Part shown: positions 21,329 through 33,987 of the stretch, piece after piece
How positions within the stretch are numbered: position 1 is the first letter of the stretch
Layout of the letters: each line of letters begins with the position of its first letter
From: Tepidimonas alkaliphilus
Lineage (GTDB): Bacteria; Pseudomonadota; Gammaproteobacteria; Burkholderiales; Burkholderiaceae_C
Reading direction: 5' to 3'
Assembly (NCBI RefSeq): GCF_007556595.1
Contig: NZ_VJNB01000011.1
Location: 30,624 to 94,623, forward strand
DNA: 64,000 nucleotides
Notes under the pieces: model-generated
What the model was told of the DNA's origin: nothing
Seen by the model: the letters and a program-made list of their open reading frames with translations, nothing else
Database searches by the model: none
Position numbers and translations under genes: made by a program

Positions 21329-22117
21329 ATGCGCATCGCATTGGGGATGAGCTACCTCGGCACCGCCTACCAAGGCTGGCAGAGCCAGCCGGGCGGCGCG
21401 ACCGTGCAAGATCAGCTGGAGCGGGCGCTGGCCGCCTTCGCCAATGCGCCGGCGATTGCGACCCTGTGCGCTGGCCGCACCGACGCTGGCGTGCACGGGC
21501 TCAACCAGGTGGTGCACTTTGATGCGCCAGTGCAGCGGGCGATGTTTTCATGGGTGCGCGGCGTCAACCGCTACCTGCCGCCCGACATCGCGGTGCAGTG
21601 GGCGCAGGAGGTGCCCTCGAGCTTTCACGCGCGCAACAGCGCACGGGCGCGCCGCTACGCCTACATCGTGCTGGAATCCCCGGTGCGCCCGAGCGTGGAG
21701 GCCGGACGCGTCGGCTGGGTGTTTCGCCCGCTGGCGCTGGAGCCGATGCAGGCGGCGGCGCGGCACCTGATCGGCGAGCACGACTTCAGCTCGTTTCGCG
21801 CCGCGCAGTGCCAGGCGGCCTCCCCGGTCAAGACGCTGCGCCGGCTCGACATCCGCCGCCGCGGGCCCTACTGGCGCTTCGACTTCGAGGCCAACGCCTT
21901 CCTGCACCACATGATCCGCAACATCATGGGCTGCCTGATCGCGGTGGGCCAGGGACTCAAGCCTCCCGACTGGATGGCCGAGGTGCTGGCGGCGCGCCGG
22001 CGCGAGGTCGCCGCCCCGACCTTTGCACCCGACGGGCTGTATTTTCTCGGGCCGGTTTACGATGCCGAGCTTGGCTTGCCGCAGCGCACGGCGGCCTTCG
22101 ACTGGTTGCCCCTCTGA
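21329..22117 (+). CDS. truA: tRNA pseudouridine(38-40) synthase
   Basis: TruA converts uridines 38-40 of the anticodon stem of many tRNAs to pseudouridine. The 262-residue protein has the N-terminal SYLGTAYQGWQSQPGGATVQ and the catalytic aspartate in CAGRTDAGVHGLNQVVHF, plus FLHHMIRNIMG near the C-terminus. It lies 20 bases after fimV and 11 before trpF, as in many proteobacteria. Confidence 0.96.
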   Translation: MRIALGMSYLGTAYQGWQSQPGGATVQDQLERALAAFANAPAIATLCAGRTDAGVHGLNQVVHFDAPVQRAMFSWVRGVNRYLPPDIAVQWAQEVPSSFHARNSARARRYAYIVLESPVRPSVEAGRVGWVFRPLALEPMQAAARHLIGEHDFSSFRAAQCQAASPVKTLRRLDIRRRGPYWRFDFEANAFLHHMIRNIMGCLIAVGQGLKPPDWMAEVLAARRREVAAPTFAPDGLYFLGPVYDAELGLPQRTAAFDWLPL

Positions 22118-22128
22118 CGAATCCTGCC

Positions 22129-22797
22129 ATGCGTCGCACCCGCATCAAAATCTGTGGCCTGACGCGCGAGGCCGACGTCGAGCACGCCGCCGCCGCCGGC
22201 GCCGATGCGGTCGGCTTCGTGCTGTATCCGGCCAGCCCGCGCGCGGTGACACCGGCGCGCGCCGGCCAGCTGGCGCAGCGGCTGCCGCCGTTCGTCACGC
22301 CGGTGCTGCTGTTCGTCAACGCCCGCGCCGACGAGGTGGACGCCGGTCTGCAAGCGGTGCCGCACGCCTGGCTGCAATTCCATGGCGACGAAACGCCGCA
22401 GGACTGCGCCGCGCTGGCGCAAGGCCGCCCGTGGCTGCGCGCGGCGCGCGTGCCGCTCGGGGCTGGTGCGGGCGGGTTCGATCTTCTAGAATTCAGCGAT
22501 CGGTTTGCCGCTGCGGTGGGCCTGGTGGTCGATGCCCACGTACCCGGATATGGCGGCGGCGGCCATGCCTTCGACTGGAACGCGCTGCCGTGGTCACATC
22601 CTCGTCTTGGCGCCGCCGCTCGGGTCGTTTTGTCTGGTGGACTCACACCCGCAAATGTGACCGATGGCGTGCGGCGGGTGCGTCCCTGGGGCGTTGACGT
22701 CTCCTCCGGCGTCGAAGCCGCCAAAGGGATCAAAGACCCCGCGAAAGTGTCGGCCTTCATCGCCGCTGTGCGGCAGGCCGACGCGGAGGGGACGTGA
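22129..22797 (+). CDS. trpF: Phosphoribosylanthranilate isomerase
   Basis: It catalyses the Amadori rearrangement of phosphoribosylanthranilate in tryptophan synthesis. The 222-residue TIM-barrel protein has the catalytic cysteine in IKICGLTREADVEHA, VGFVLYPASPRAV, the aspartate in VVDAHVPGYGGGGHAFDW, and GVDVSSGVEAAKGIKD at the phosphate site. It follows truA by 11 bases. Confidence 0.96.
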   Translation: MRRTRIKICGLTREADVEHAAAAGADAVGFVLYPASPRAVTPARAGQLAQRLPPFVTPVLLFVNARADEVDAGLQAVPHAWLQFHGDETPQDCAALAQGRPWLRAARVPLGAGAGGFDLLEFSDRFAAAVGLVVDAHVPGYGGGGHAFDWNALPWSHPRLGAAARVVLSGGLTPANVTDGVRRVRPWGVDVSSGVEAAKGIKDPAKVSAFIAAVRQADAEGT

Positions 22798-22890
22798 CCG
22801 CTGCGCTCATGCAGCCTTTCGGATGGCCCGCTGCGCGGGCGCCTGCGCCCGCCAACGCCGTTTGGCAGCGCTCCCTAGGATGGTCGAACC

Positions 22891-24998
<2,108 letters not shown>

Positions 24999-25068
24999 TC
25001 GGCTCTCATGCACGGCTCGGCCCCACCCTGCGCGGGGCTCAGCGCCTCTGCACAAAGGAGTCTTGCCC

Positions 25069-25932
<864 letters not shown>

Positions 25933-25938
25933 GCCACG

Positions 25939-25952
25939 CGCGCCGCGGCGCG
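25939..25952. terminator. Palindrome between convergent accD and nagZ
   Basis: CGCGCCGCGGCGCG is a perfect 14-bp palindrome in the 24 bases separating the convergent stops of accD and nagZ. It could act as a two-way transcription stop, but there is no T-run on either side. Confidence 0.35.
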
Positions 25953-25956
25953 ACCA

Positions 25957-27039
25957 TCAGGGCAGCAGCTCCAGCGCGCGCTGGTAGCGCGGATCGGCCA
26001 TCAGCTCGTCCCAGTCCGGGGCCGCAGCGGTCGGCAGCAGCGCGCGCCGGCGCGCCTCGGCAGCCTCGTCCGGCTGCCAGCGGCCCTCGTAGTAGGCGCG
26101 CGCCAGCTCCTCGATCAGGTCGTCGATGGCCGCTCCCCCGTCCACCGTGCTCTGGTTGCACAGCAGCACGAGGTCGCAGCCGGCCTCAAGCGCCGCCAGC
26201 GCCGCCTCGGTGTAGGTCAGCTCGCGGCCGTCCAGCCGGCGCGCGCCGGCCATCGCCAGGTCATCGCTGAAGATGGCGCCGGTGAAGCCGAGCAGCCCGC
26301 GCAGGATGTCCTGCAGCCAGCGGCGCGAAAACCCCGCCGGGCGCGCGGCATCGACCTGCGGGTAGAGCACGTGCGCCGGCATCACCGCCGCCAGCGTGGC
26401 GCTGAGCCAGCCGTACGGCGCCGCATCCTCGGCCAGGATCGCCTCCAGCGTGCGCTCGTCCACCGGCAGCTCGGTGTGCGAGTCGGCCTCGGCCCAGCCG
26501 TGACCGGGGAAATGCTTGCCGCAGTGCGCCATGCCGGCGGCGCGCATGCCGTGCATCAGCGCCTGCGCCAGCAGCGTCACCACGCGCGCGTCGGCGTCGA
26601 ACGCGCGGTCGCCGATGACGGCGCTGCGGCCATGATCCAGATCGAGCACCGGCGCGAAGCTGAGGTCCACGCCGCAGGCGCGCAGCTCGGCGGCCATGAC
26701 CCAGCCGGTGGCCGCCGCGGCGTTGCAGGCCGCAAGCGCCGCCTCGCCGGGCATGCTCTCGGGCGCCTCGCGCCACAGGCGGCCGAGCTCGCGCATCGCC
26801 GGCAGCGGCGTGAAGCCGTCGTCGCGGAAGCGCTGCACGCGCCCGCCCTCGTGATCCACGCAGATCAGCAGGTCGCGCCGCACGCGCTTGATCTGCGCGC
26901 ACAGGCGCGCCAGCTGCGCGCGGTCGCGCCCGTTGCGCGCGAACAGGATCACGCCGCCGACCAGCGGGTGGCTCAGGCGCGCGCGGTCGGCCGGCGTCAG
27001 GCGCGGGCCGGCCACATCGATGATCAGCGGGGCGTGCAT
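25957..27039 (-). CDS. nagZ: Beta-N-acetylhexosaminidase
   Basis: NagZ is a cytoplasmic glycoside hydrolase family 3 enzyme that removes GlcNAc from recycled anhydromuropeptides. The 360-residue protein has the family core [18 protein letters not shown], which holds the catalytic Asp-His pair, plus [14 protein letters not shown] and [10 protein letters not shown]. The ATG at 27039 follows GAGGAG. It overlaps the end of acpS by 16 bases and is the last gene of the long leftward operon. Confidence 0.96.
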   Translation of the reverse strand: MHAPLIIDVAGPRLTPADRARLSHPLVGGVILFARNGRDRAQLARLCAQIKRVRRDLLICVDHEGGRVQRFRDDGFTPLPAMRELGRLWREAPESMPGEAALAACNAAAATGWVMAAELRACGVDLSFAPVLDLDHGRSAVIGDRAFDADARVVTLLAQALMHGMRAAGMAHCGKHFPGHGWAEADSHTELPVDERTLEAILAEDAAPYGWLSATLAAVMPAHVLYPQVDAARPAGFSRRWLQDILRGLLGFTGAIFSDDLAMAGARRLDGRELTYTEAALAALEAGCDLVLLCNQSTVDGGAAIDDLIEELARAYYEGRWQPDEAAEARRRALLPTAAAPDWDELMADPRYQRALELLP

Positions 27040-27446
27040 GGGGCGGGCTCCTCCGGCAGGGTTTCGACGACGACGAAGGCCAGCGCGTGGTCGCCCTCGT
27101 CGCTTAAGCTCACGTGCGCGCGCCAGCGGCGCTGCTCGAACCAGGCGCGCAGCGCGCCGTCCAGCAGCACGGTCGGCTGCCCGCTGGCCGCCGGCACAAT
27201 CTGGCAGGCGCGCCACGTCATCGGCGCGCGCAGGCCCAGGCCGATGGCCTTGCTGAACGCCTCCTTGGCCGCAAAGCGCGTGGCGACGAAGCGCACGCCG
27301 CGCTCGGGGCAGCGCGCCTGGCGCTGACACCACAGCGCCAGCTCCCGCTCGCCGAGGATGCGCTGCGCAAAGCGCTCGCCGTGGCGCCGCAGCGCCGCGG
27401 CGATGCGACGCACGTCGCACAGGTCGGCGCCGACGCCGGCGATCAC
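27024..27446 (-). CDS. acpS: Holo-[acyl-carrier-protein] synthase
   Basis: AcpS attaches 4'-phosphopantetheine from CoA to acyl carrier protein, so it activates the acpP product encoded upstream. The 140-residue protein has the magnesium-binding [12 protein letters not shown] and [15 protein letters not shown]. The start is a GTG at 27446 that forms a GTGA overlap with the pdxJ stop. pdxJ-acpS pairing is widespread in proteobacteria. Confidence 0.95.
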   Translation of the reverse strand: MIAGVGADLCDVRRIAAALRRHGERFAQRILGERELALWCQRQARCPERGVRFVATRFAAKEAFSKAIGLGLRAPMTWRACQIVPAASGQPTVLLDGALRAWFEQRRWRAHVSLSDEGDHALAFVVVETLPEEPAPCTPR

Positions 27447-28237
27447 GGCGCCTCCGCGCCGGCCTCGTAGGCGGCGTCGATGCAGCGCAGGTAAGCCTGC
27501 ACGGTGGCGGCGTAGCCCAGCTCCAGCGCATCGGCCGTCAGCGCGTGGCCGATCGAGACCTCCACCACCCCCGGCACGGCGCGCAGGAAGTCGGTCAGGT
27601 TGTCGCGGTTGAGGTCGTGCCCGGCGTTGACCTGCAGGCCGGCGGCCTGCGCCGCCAGCGCCGCCTCGCGGTAGCGGCGCAGCTGCGCGGCGCGCGCCGC
27701 CGAGTCGGACCACGCCGCCGCGTACGGCTCGGTGTAGAGCTCGACGCGATCGGCGCCGACGGCGCGCGCGGCGGCCATCGGCTCGGGCTCGGGGTCCATG
27801 AACAGGCTGACGCGCGCGCCCAGCGCCTGCGCCTGCGCGATCACGGGGCGAAGCCGCTCGGCATCTTCAGGGAAAGACCAGCCATGGTCGCTGGTGAACT
27901 GCCCCACCGCATCCGGCACGAAGGTCAGCTGGTGCAGCGGCAGGCCGCGCGCGGCCACCTCGCGCGCCACGTCCAGCAGGTTGTGAAACGGGTTGCCTTC
28001 AATGTTGAATTCGCGTCCCGGCCAGTCGCGCAGCAGCTCGGCGATGTCGAACACGTCGTGCCGGCGAATATGGCGCTCATCCGGACGCGGGTGCACCGTG
28101 ATGCCGTGCGCGCCAGCCTGCAGGCACAGCGTGGCGGCGCGCACCACGCTCGGGATACCCAGGTGACGGCTGTTGCGCAGCAGCGCCACCTTGTTGACGT
28201 TGACCGACAGCGCGGTGCGGCGGCGGGCTTCGTTCAT
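27443..28237 (-). CDS. pdxJ: Pyridoxine 5'-phosphate synthase
   Basis: PdxJ condenses deoxyxylulose 5-phosphate with 3-amino-2-oxopropyl phosphate to form pyridoxine phosphate. The 264-residue TIM barrel has [15 protein letters not shown], the active-site residues in [24 protein letters not shown] and VNAGHDLN. It overlaps recO and acpS by four bases each. Its product is the substrate of PdxH, whose gene lies at 44760. Confidence 0.96.
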   Translation of the reverse strand: MNEARRRTALSVNVNKVALLRNSRHLGIPSVVRAATLCLQAGAHGITVHPRPDERHIRRHDVFDIAELLRDWPGREFNIEGNPFHNLLDVAREVAARGLPLHQLTFVPDAVGQFTSDHGWSFPEDAERLRPVIAQAQALGARVSLFMDPEPEPMAAARAVGADRVELYTEPYAAAWSDSAARAAQLRRYREAALAAQAAGLQVNAGHDLNRDNLTDFLRAVPGVVEVSIGHALTADALELGYAATVQAYLRCIDAAYEAGAEAP

Positions 28238-29016
28238 GGCTCGAGTTCATCCGGACGATGGGAGGCAGACCACAGGCGGCGCAGCTCGCGCATCATTTCG
28301 CGGGCGTGCCACGCGCGCACGCCGCTATGGTAGTGCAGCAGCGCCCGCAGCTGCGTGCGCAGCGCCGCGCTGGCCAGCGTCTCGGCAGCCCCTGCGTGCA
28401 ACGCCGACCACGGGTCGGGGCTTTGCAGCGCCGCTTGCAACGCCATCCACTGCGCGCCGAGCAGCGCGGCGCGCGCATCGGCGATGAGGCCGTGTTCGGC
28501 CACCAGCCGATAGGGTCGTTGCGCTTGCAAGGGTCGCCGCGTCGCCGCCTCGATGGCCAAATCGGGCAGCCAGCCTTGGGCGTGCAGCAGCATCAGCTCA
28601 AAAGCCCGCAACAGCGGCGCCGGCGGCGCGCCCTGGGCCAGCGCGCGCACGGCCGCCGCGTAAGCGTCAAACAACATAGGAAACGCTTCGCCCCGCGGCA
28701 GCAGGCGCAGCACGAGCTCATTCAGATGCAAGCCGGCCCACAGCGCCTGCTCTTGTGGCAGCACGTGACCACCGACCCAATGAGCGGCTTTGACCACCGG
28801 CAGCTCTTCTCCACCGCCCCAGTCCAGCCGCAGCGGCAGCAGCGCCACCAGCAACGGGCGCAACGCCGAGGCGGGCCGCTTGGCGCCTTTGGCCACCAGG
28901 GCCAGCCGACCGTGGTGGCGCGTGAACACATCCACAATCAGGCTGGATTCGCTCCAGTCGTAGTGATGCACGACGAAGGCTGGCTCATCGTGCACGCGGC
29001 TGCTGCGCCTTGCCAC
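28234..29016 (-). CDS. recO: DNA repair protein RecO
   Basis: RecO binds SSB-coated single-stranded DNA and loads RecA in the RecFOR pathway. The 260-residue protein has an N-terminal OB fold (PAFVVHHYDWSESSLIVDVF, GRLALVAKGAKRP) and a helical C-terminal domain. No zinc-binding cysteines are seen, as in several proteobacterial RecO proteins. It sits between era and pdxJ, the usual order. Confidence 0.92.
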   Translation of the reverse strand: MARRSSRVHDEPAFVVHHYDWSESSLIVDVFTRHHGRLALVAKGAKRPASALRPLLVALLPLRLDWGGGEELPVVKAAHWVGGHVLPQEQALWAGLHLNELVLRLLPRGEAFPMLFDAYAAAVRALAQGAPPAPLLRAFELMLLHAQGWLPDLAIEAATRRPLQAQRPYRLVAEHGLIADARAALLGAQWMALQAALQSPDPWSALHAGAAETLASAALRTQLRALLHYHSGVRAWHAREMMRELRRLWSASHRPDELEP

Positions 29017-29022
29017 CGCCGC

Positions 29023-29946
29023 TTACTCGTAGCCGTAGGCGCGCAGCTTGGCTTCGTCATCAGCCCAGCCGGAGCGCACCTTGACCCACAGCTCCAGAAA
29101 CACCTTGCCCCCCCAGAGACGCTCCATTTCCTGGCGCGCCTCGGTGCCGATGCGCTTCAAGCGTTCGCCGCCTTCGCCGATCACCATGCCCTTGTGGCTG
29201 TCGCGCTCAACGATGATGGTGGCGGCGATGCGGCGCAGCTGCCCTTCTTGCTCAAAACGGTCCACCACCACCGTGGCGCCATACGGCAGCTCATCGCCGG
29301 TCAGCCGAAACAGCTTCTCGCGCACCAGCTCGCCAGCCAAGAAGCGCTCGCTGCGGTCGGTCAGGTCATCGGCCTCGTAGAGCCAAGGCTGCTGCGGCAG
29401 GTAACGCTCGCACAGCGCCAGCAGCCGCTGCACGTCGCGGGCTTGGCGCGCCGACATCGGGAAGAACTCCGCAAACGGATGCCGGTCCTGCATGCTGCGC
29501 AGCCAAGGGGCCAGCTCCGCGCGGCGGTGCACGCGATCAAGCTTGTTGGCCACCAGCAACACTGGCACATTGGACGGCAACAAGGCCAGCACCTTGGCAT
29601 CGGCCAAATCGAAGCGCCCCGCCTCCACCACAAACAACACCACATCGACATCGGCCAGGGTGGCCACCACCGTGCGATTCAGCGCCCGGTTCAGCGCGTT
29701 GTCGTGCCGGGTCTGAAAGCCGGGCGTATCGACGAAGATGTATTGAGTGGCCCCCTCGGTGCGGATGCCGTGGATGCGGTGGCGCGTGGTTTGCGCCTTG
29801 CGCGAGGTGATGCTGATCTTGGCCCCCACCAACGCGTTGAGCAGCGTTGATTTGCCGACGTTGGGCTTGCCGACGATGGCGATGTAGCCGCAGCGCGTGG
29901 CCGTCGGCAAGGCCCCAGCGGTGGCAGCGAGGTGATCCGAATTCAT
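29023..29946 (-). CDS. era: GTPase Era
   Basis: Era is an essential GTPase that binds the 3' end of 16S rRNA during 30S assembly. The 307-residue protein has P-loop [31 protein letters not shown], and a C-terminal KH domain with [21 protein letters not shown] sequence near residue 245. It lies 24 bases downstream of rnc, coupling it to RNase III as in E. coli. Confidence 0.97.
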   Translation of the reverse strand: MNSDHLAATAGALPTATRCGYIAIVGKPNVGKSTLLNALVGAKISITSRKAQTTRHRIHGIRTEGATQYIFVDTPGFQTRHDNALNRALNRTVVATLADVDVVLFVVEAGRFDLADAKVLALLPSNVPVLLVANKLDRVHRRAELAPWLRSMQDRHPFAEFFPMSARQARDVQRLLALCERYLPQQPWLYEADDLTDRSERFLAGELVREKLFRLTGDELPYGATVVVDRFEQEGQLRRIAATIIVERDSHKGMVIGEGGERLKRIGTEARQEMERLWGGKVFLELWVKVRSGWADDEAKLRAYGYE

Positions 29947-29970
29947 TGCGAATCGCCCAATCTCGTGCGC

Positions 29971-30687
29971 TCAGACCGATGCCGGGGCAGGATGCTGCGC
30001 GCTGTCTTGCAACCGCTGCAGCATCGCCGCCGCCGCCTGTTGCTCAGCGGCGCGCCGCGAGGGTCCCTGTCCGCGGGCGGGCTGCGCGACCCCCTCGACC
30101 GAGCAGGCAACCTCGAAGGTTTGCGCATGCGCCTCGCCGTGCACCGCCACCACCTCGTATCGTGGCAAGGGCCGACGCCGGGCTTGCAACCACTCCTGCA
30201 AGGCGGTCTTGGGGTCTTTGCCGGCGGCCACGCCGAGCTGCGCCTCGTCATACCAGCGGCGCGCCACCGCCAGCGCAGCCTCAAAGCCGGCATCCAGATA
30301 CACCGCGCCGAGCAATGCCTCCACCACATCGGCCAGAATCGAGGGGCGCGTCGACCCGCCGCTGCGGCGCTCGCCCTCGCCCAAACGCACCAGCGCGGGC
30401 ACGCCCAGCTGCAACGCGATGCGGTGCAGCGCGTCCTGGCGCACCAGCGCCGCGCGCGCACGCGACAAATCACCCTCGCGCCCCTGCGGCAGGCGCTGCA
30501 CCAGCAGCGTGGCCACCACCAGCCCCAGCACCGCATCGCCCAGAAATTCCAGCCGCTCGTAATGATCGGCACTCAAGCTGCGATGCGTCAACGCCCGCTG
30601 CAGCAGCGCCGGGTTGGCAAAGGTATGTCCCAAGCGACGTTGCAAAGCCGCCCACGCTTCGGCCTCTTCGCGGCCCGACCTTGTCAC
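29971..30687 (-). CDS. rnc: Ribonuclease III
   Basis: RNase III cleaves double-stranded RNA in rRNA precursors and many mRNAs. The 238-residue protein has the catalytic signature ERLEFLGDAVLGLVV, the second acidic cluster ILADVVEALLGAVYLD, and a C-terminal double-stranded RNA-binding domain (LQEWLQARRRPLPRYEVV). Its ATG overlaps the stop of the DUF4845 gene by four bases. Confidence 0.97.
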   Translation of the reverse strand: MTRSGREEAEAWAALQRRLGHTFANPALLQRALTHRSLSADHYERLEFLGDAVLGLVVATLLVQRLPQGREGDLSRARAALVRQDALHRIALQLGVPALVRLGEGERRSGGSTRPSILADVVEALLGAVYLDAGFEAALAVARRWYDEAQLGVAAGKDPKTALQEWLQARRRPLPRYEVVAVHGEAHAQTFEVACSVEGVAQPARGQGPSRRAAEQQAAAAMLQRLQDSAQHPAPASV

Positions 30688-31028
30688 TCGCTGCGACCTC
30701 GGTATTTGAGCACCAGGTAGGCCGGGCCAACCAGGTGGATTTCTTTGTCGTAGGCAAATTCCACCACGTAGCGGTCGCCCACTTTGGTGATTTTGAGATC
30801 TTGGCCGCTGATGGCTTGGAAATAATCGGCGGCCTTGGCGCGATCGAAGGCGTTGCGGATTTCGGTGGGATTGGAACCGCTTTGCGCGGCGCGCTTGACG
30901 GCCTTCTGGATGGACGAATATTCACTGACCGACGGCACGATTTCGGCGGCCAGCACCACCAGCACCGCCACCACGATGCCAGTCACGATCAGGCCCATCA
31001 GGCTCAGACCTCGCTGTTGGGTTCGCAT
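30684..31028 (-). CDS. DUF4845 single-pass membrane protein
   Basis: A 114-residue protein of the DUF4845 family. It has a basic N-terminus (MRTQQRGLSLMG) resembling a type IV pilin leader, one hydrophobic helix at about residues 9-30, and a small extracytoplasmic domain ending LVGPAYLVLKYRGRSE. Its gene is consistently found between lepB and rnc in beta- and gammaproteobacteria; the function is not known to me. The ATG at 31028 has AAGGGG upstream; an in-frame ATG 11 codons earlier is less favoured. Confidence 0.85.
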   Translation of the reverse strand: MRTQQRGLSLMGLIVTGIVVAVLVVLAAEIVPSVSEYSSIQKAVKRAAQSGSNPTEIRNAFDRAKAADYFQAISGQDLKITKVGDRYVVEFAYDKEIHLVGPAYLVLKYRGRSE

Positions 31029-31100
31029 GCGTGGGTTCCCCTTCCGTGCAAGGAGCGTCATAGGCTGCCGGCATGATAGCGCGCCTGCAGCCGCGGCGGG

Positions 31101-32081
31101 TTACTCAAAACGCCCAATGCGGCGAAGGTCGCCGAAGTTCATCCACACGAAAAATGCTTTGCCGACGATGTGATCCTCCGGCACGAAGCCCCAAAAGCGC
31201 GAGTCCAGCGAGTTGTCACGGTTGTCGCCCATCACAAAGTAATGACCGGGCGGCACGCGGCAGGTCACCCCCTCCACCGTGTAGCGGCAGTGATCGCGGA
31301 ACGGAAACTCCGCCACCGCCGGCACAAAAGCCGGGTGTTCGTCGTCCACCAAGGTGTGCACCCGCTTGCCGCCCAGCTGCTCCACAAACTGCTTGCGATA
31401 GCGCATGGCATCGGCGTCGTAGTAGTCGGGCGCGGCCTCGCGCGGCACCGGCTGACCGTTGATGAAAAGCTGCTTGTTCAGGTAGGCCACCTCATCACCC
31501 GGCAGGCCCACCACGCGTTTGATGTAATCCAAGCTTGGCTTGGGTGGAAAGCGAAAAACGATCACGTCACCGCGCTGCGGCGCGTGGTTGTCCATAAGTT
31601 TGGTGTGGGTCACCGGCAGGCGCACACCGTAGTGGTATTTGTTGACCAGAATCAGGTCGCCCACCTGCAAAGTGGGAATCATGGAGCCGGACGGGATCTT
31701 GAACGGCTCGAACAAAAACGAGCGCAGCACAAAAACAGCCAAGATGACCGGAAACAGCCCCGCTGTCCAATCCAGCCACCATGGCTGGCGCAACAAGCGC
31801 TGGCGCAACTCCGTCTCATCGTCGGTCGGCGCCGCCAAACCGATGCCGCGCGCTTCGGCCACGCGCGCGCGCAGCTGCTGCACCGCCGCCTCGGCGGCGG
31901 CGCGGCGCCGCGGCAAAAACACGAGCTTTTCGGCCACCCAATACACCCCGGTGATCAGCACCGCCGCCAACAGCAGCACGGCGAAGTTGCCCTCCACCAT
32001 GCCGAAGGCCCACGCCGCGCCATAAGCGCCGAAGGCGGCCAGCACCACGCCGGTCAGCGTGGCCATGGTCTGGTCGTTCAT
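31101..32081 (-). CDS. lepB: Signal peptidase I
   Basis: LepB removes signal peptides from exported proteins at the outer face of the inner membrane. The 326-residue protein has two N-terminal helices, another hydrophobic segment before the catalytic serine in [14 protein letters not shown], the general-base lysine in [13 protein letters not shown], and the SPase box [14 protein letters not shown]. The ATG at 32081 follows GGAGGAATC and overlaps the lepA stop by four bases. Confidence 0.97.
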   Translation of the reverse strand: MNDQTMATLTGVVLAAFGAYGAAWAFGMVEGNFAVLLLAAVLITGVYWVAEKLVFLPRRRAAAEAAVQQLRARVAEARGIGLAAPTDDETELRQRLLRQPWWLDWTAGLFPVILAVFVLRSFLFEPFKIPSGSMIPTLQVGDLILVNKYHYGVRLPVTHTKLMDNHAPQRGDVIVFRFPPKPSLDYIKRVVGLPGDEVAYLNKQLFINGQPVPREAAPDYYDADAMRYRKQFVEQLGGKRVHTLVDDEHPAFVPAVAEFPFRDHCRYTVEGVTCRVPPGHYFVMGDNRDNSLDSRFWGFVPEDHIVGKAFFVWMNFGDLRRIGRFE

Positions 32082-33892
32082 GATTCCTCCACCTGCAGGA
32101 TGGCGAGGAACGCCTCCTGCGGCACCTCGACGGTGCCGATCTGCTTCATGCGCTTCTTGCCGGCCTTTTGCTTTTCCAGCAGCTTGCGCTTGCGGGTGAT
32201 GTCGCCGCCGTAGCACTTGGCCAGCACGTTCTTGCGCAGCGCCTTGACGGTCTCGCGCGCGATGATCTGCGCGCCGATCGCCGCCTGGATGGCGACGTCG
32301 AACTGCTGGCGGCTGATGATCTCGCGCATCTTCTGCACCACGGCGCGCGCGCGCTGCTGCGCCTGGCTGCGGTGCACGATGATCGACAGCGCATCGACCT
32401 TGTCGCCGTTGAGCAGGATGTCAACTTTGACGACGTCGGAAGGGCGGTATTCCTTGAACTCGTAGTCCATCGACGCGTAGCCGCGGCTGACCGACTTGAG
32501 CTTGTCGAAAAAGTCCAGCACGATCTCCGCCAGCGGCAGGTCGTACGTCAGCAGCACCTGCTTGCCGTGGTAGGCCATGTTGAGCTGCACGCCGCGCTTG
32601 GCGTTGCACAGCGTCATCACCGGCCCGACGTAGTCCTGCGGCACGTAGATGTGCACGGTGACGATCGGCTCGCGGATCTCCTGGATGCGCCCTGGATCGG
32701 GCATCTTGGAGGGGTTCTCGACCTCGATGACCTCGCCGTTGCCCTTGACGACCTGATAGACGACGCTCGGCGCGGTGGTGATGAGGTCCTGGTCGAACTC
32801 GCGCTCCAGCCGCTCCTGCACGATCTCCATGTGCAGCAGGCCGAGGAACCCGCAGCGAAAGCCAAAGCCCAGCGCCTGCGACACCTCCGGCTCGAAATGC
32901 AGCGAGGCGTCGTTGAGCTGAAGCTTTTCCAGCGCGTCGCGCAGCGCGTCGTATTCGCTGGCCTCGGTCGGGTACAGCCCGGCGAACACCATCGGCTGCA
33001 CCTCCTTGAAGCCGGGCAACGGCTCGGTGGCCGCCGGCAGGTTGGCGCCACTCGAGGTCTTGAACGACGTGACGGTGTCGCCGACGCGTGCGGCCTTCAG
33101 TTCCTTGATGCCGGCGATCACGTAGCCGACCTCGCCGGCATGCAGCGTCTCGCGCGGCTGGTTGGCCGGCGTGAAGACGCCGAGTTTCTCGACCTGGTAG
33201 GTGGCGCCGGTGGCCATCAGGCGGATGCGGTCGCCGCGGTCGAGCTTGCCGTCGACCACCCGCACCAGCATCACCACGCCGACGTAGTTGTCGAACCAGG
33301 AGTCGATGATCATCGCGCGCAGCGGGCCGTCGGGGTTGCCGCGCGGCGGCGGCACCTTGGCCACGATCGCCTCCAGGATCTCGTCGATGCCCATGCCGGT
33401 CTTGGCCGAGCACGGGATCGCCTCCGAGGCGTCCAGTCCGATGACGTCCTCGATCTCCTGCTTGGCGCGCTCGGGGTCGGCCTGCGGCAGGTCCATCTTG
33501 TTGAGGACGGGCAGCACCTCCACGCCTAGATCCAGCGCGGTGTAGCAGTTGGCCACCGTCTGCGCCTCGACGCCTTGGCTGGCGTCCACCACCAGCAGCG
33601 CGCCCTCGCAGGCCGACAGCGACCGGCTGACCTCGTAGGAGAAGTCCACGTGGCCGGGCGTGTCGATCAGGTTGAGGTTGTAGGTCTGGCCGTCGCGCGC
33701 CGTGTATTGCAACGCGGCGGTCTGCGCCTTGATGGTGATGCCGCGCTCTTTTTCCAGCTCCATCGAGTCGAGCACCTGCTCGGTCATCTCGCGTTCGCTT
33801 AAGCCCCCGCAGCGCGCGATCAGCCGGTCGGCCAGCGTGCTCTTGCCGTGGTCGATGTGCGCGATGATGGAGAAGTTGCGGATGTGCTTCAT
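32078..33892 (-). CDS. lepA: Elongation factor 4 (LepA)
   Basis: LepA is a ribosome-associated translational GTPase implicated in 30S biogenesis and stress tolerance. The 604-residue protein has all G motifs ([35 protein letters not shown]), the EF-G-like domains, and the LepA-specific C-terminal domain ([18 protein letters not shown]). The ATG at 33892 (MKHIRNFS) fits the family start. A TACAAT on the minus strand at 33964-33969 may provide a promoter between mucD and lepA, though no -35 box is clear. Confidence 0.98.
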   Translation of the reverse strand: MKHIRNFSIIAHIDHGKSTLADRLIARCGGLSEREMTEQVLDSMELEKERGITIKAQTAALQYTARDGQTYNLNLIDTPGHVDFSYEVSRSLSACEGALLVVDASQGVEAQTVANCYTALDLGVEVLPVLNKMDLPQADPERAKQEIEDVIGLDASEAIPCSAKTGMGIDEILEAIVAKVPPPRGNPDGPLRAMIIDSWFDNYVGVVMLVRVVDGKLDRGDRIRLMATGATYQVEKLGVFTPANQPRETLHAGEVGYVIAGIKELKAARVGDTVTSFKTSSGANLPAATEPLPGFKEVQPMVFAGLYPTEASEYDALRDALEKLQLNDASLHFEPEVSQALGFGFRCGFLGLLHMEIVQERLEREFDQDLITTAPSVVYQVVKGNGEVIEVENPSKMPDPGRIQEIREPIVTVHIYVPQDYVGPVMTLCNAKRGVQLNMAYHGKQVLLTYDLPLAEIVLDFFDKLKSVSRGYASMDYEFKEYRPSDVVKVDILLNGDKVDALSIIVHRSQAQQRARAVVQKMREIISRQQFDVAIQAAIGAQIIARETVKALRKNVLAKCYGGDITRKRKLLEKQKAGKKRMKQIGTVEVPQEAFLAILQVEES

Positions 33893-33987
33893 GGCCGAAA
33901 ACAAAAACGCGCGCCCCAGGCACGAGCGCCTGCGGCGCGCCCCGCGGCAGCGGTCAGCCCTTCATTGTAGGCCCGGCGCGCTCGCTT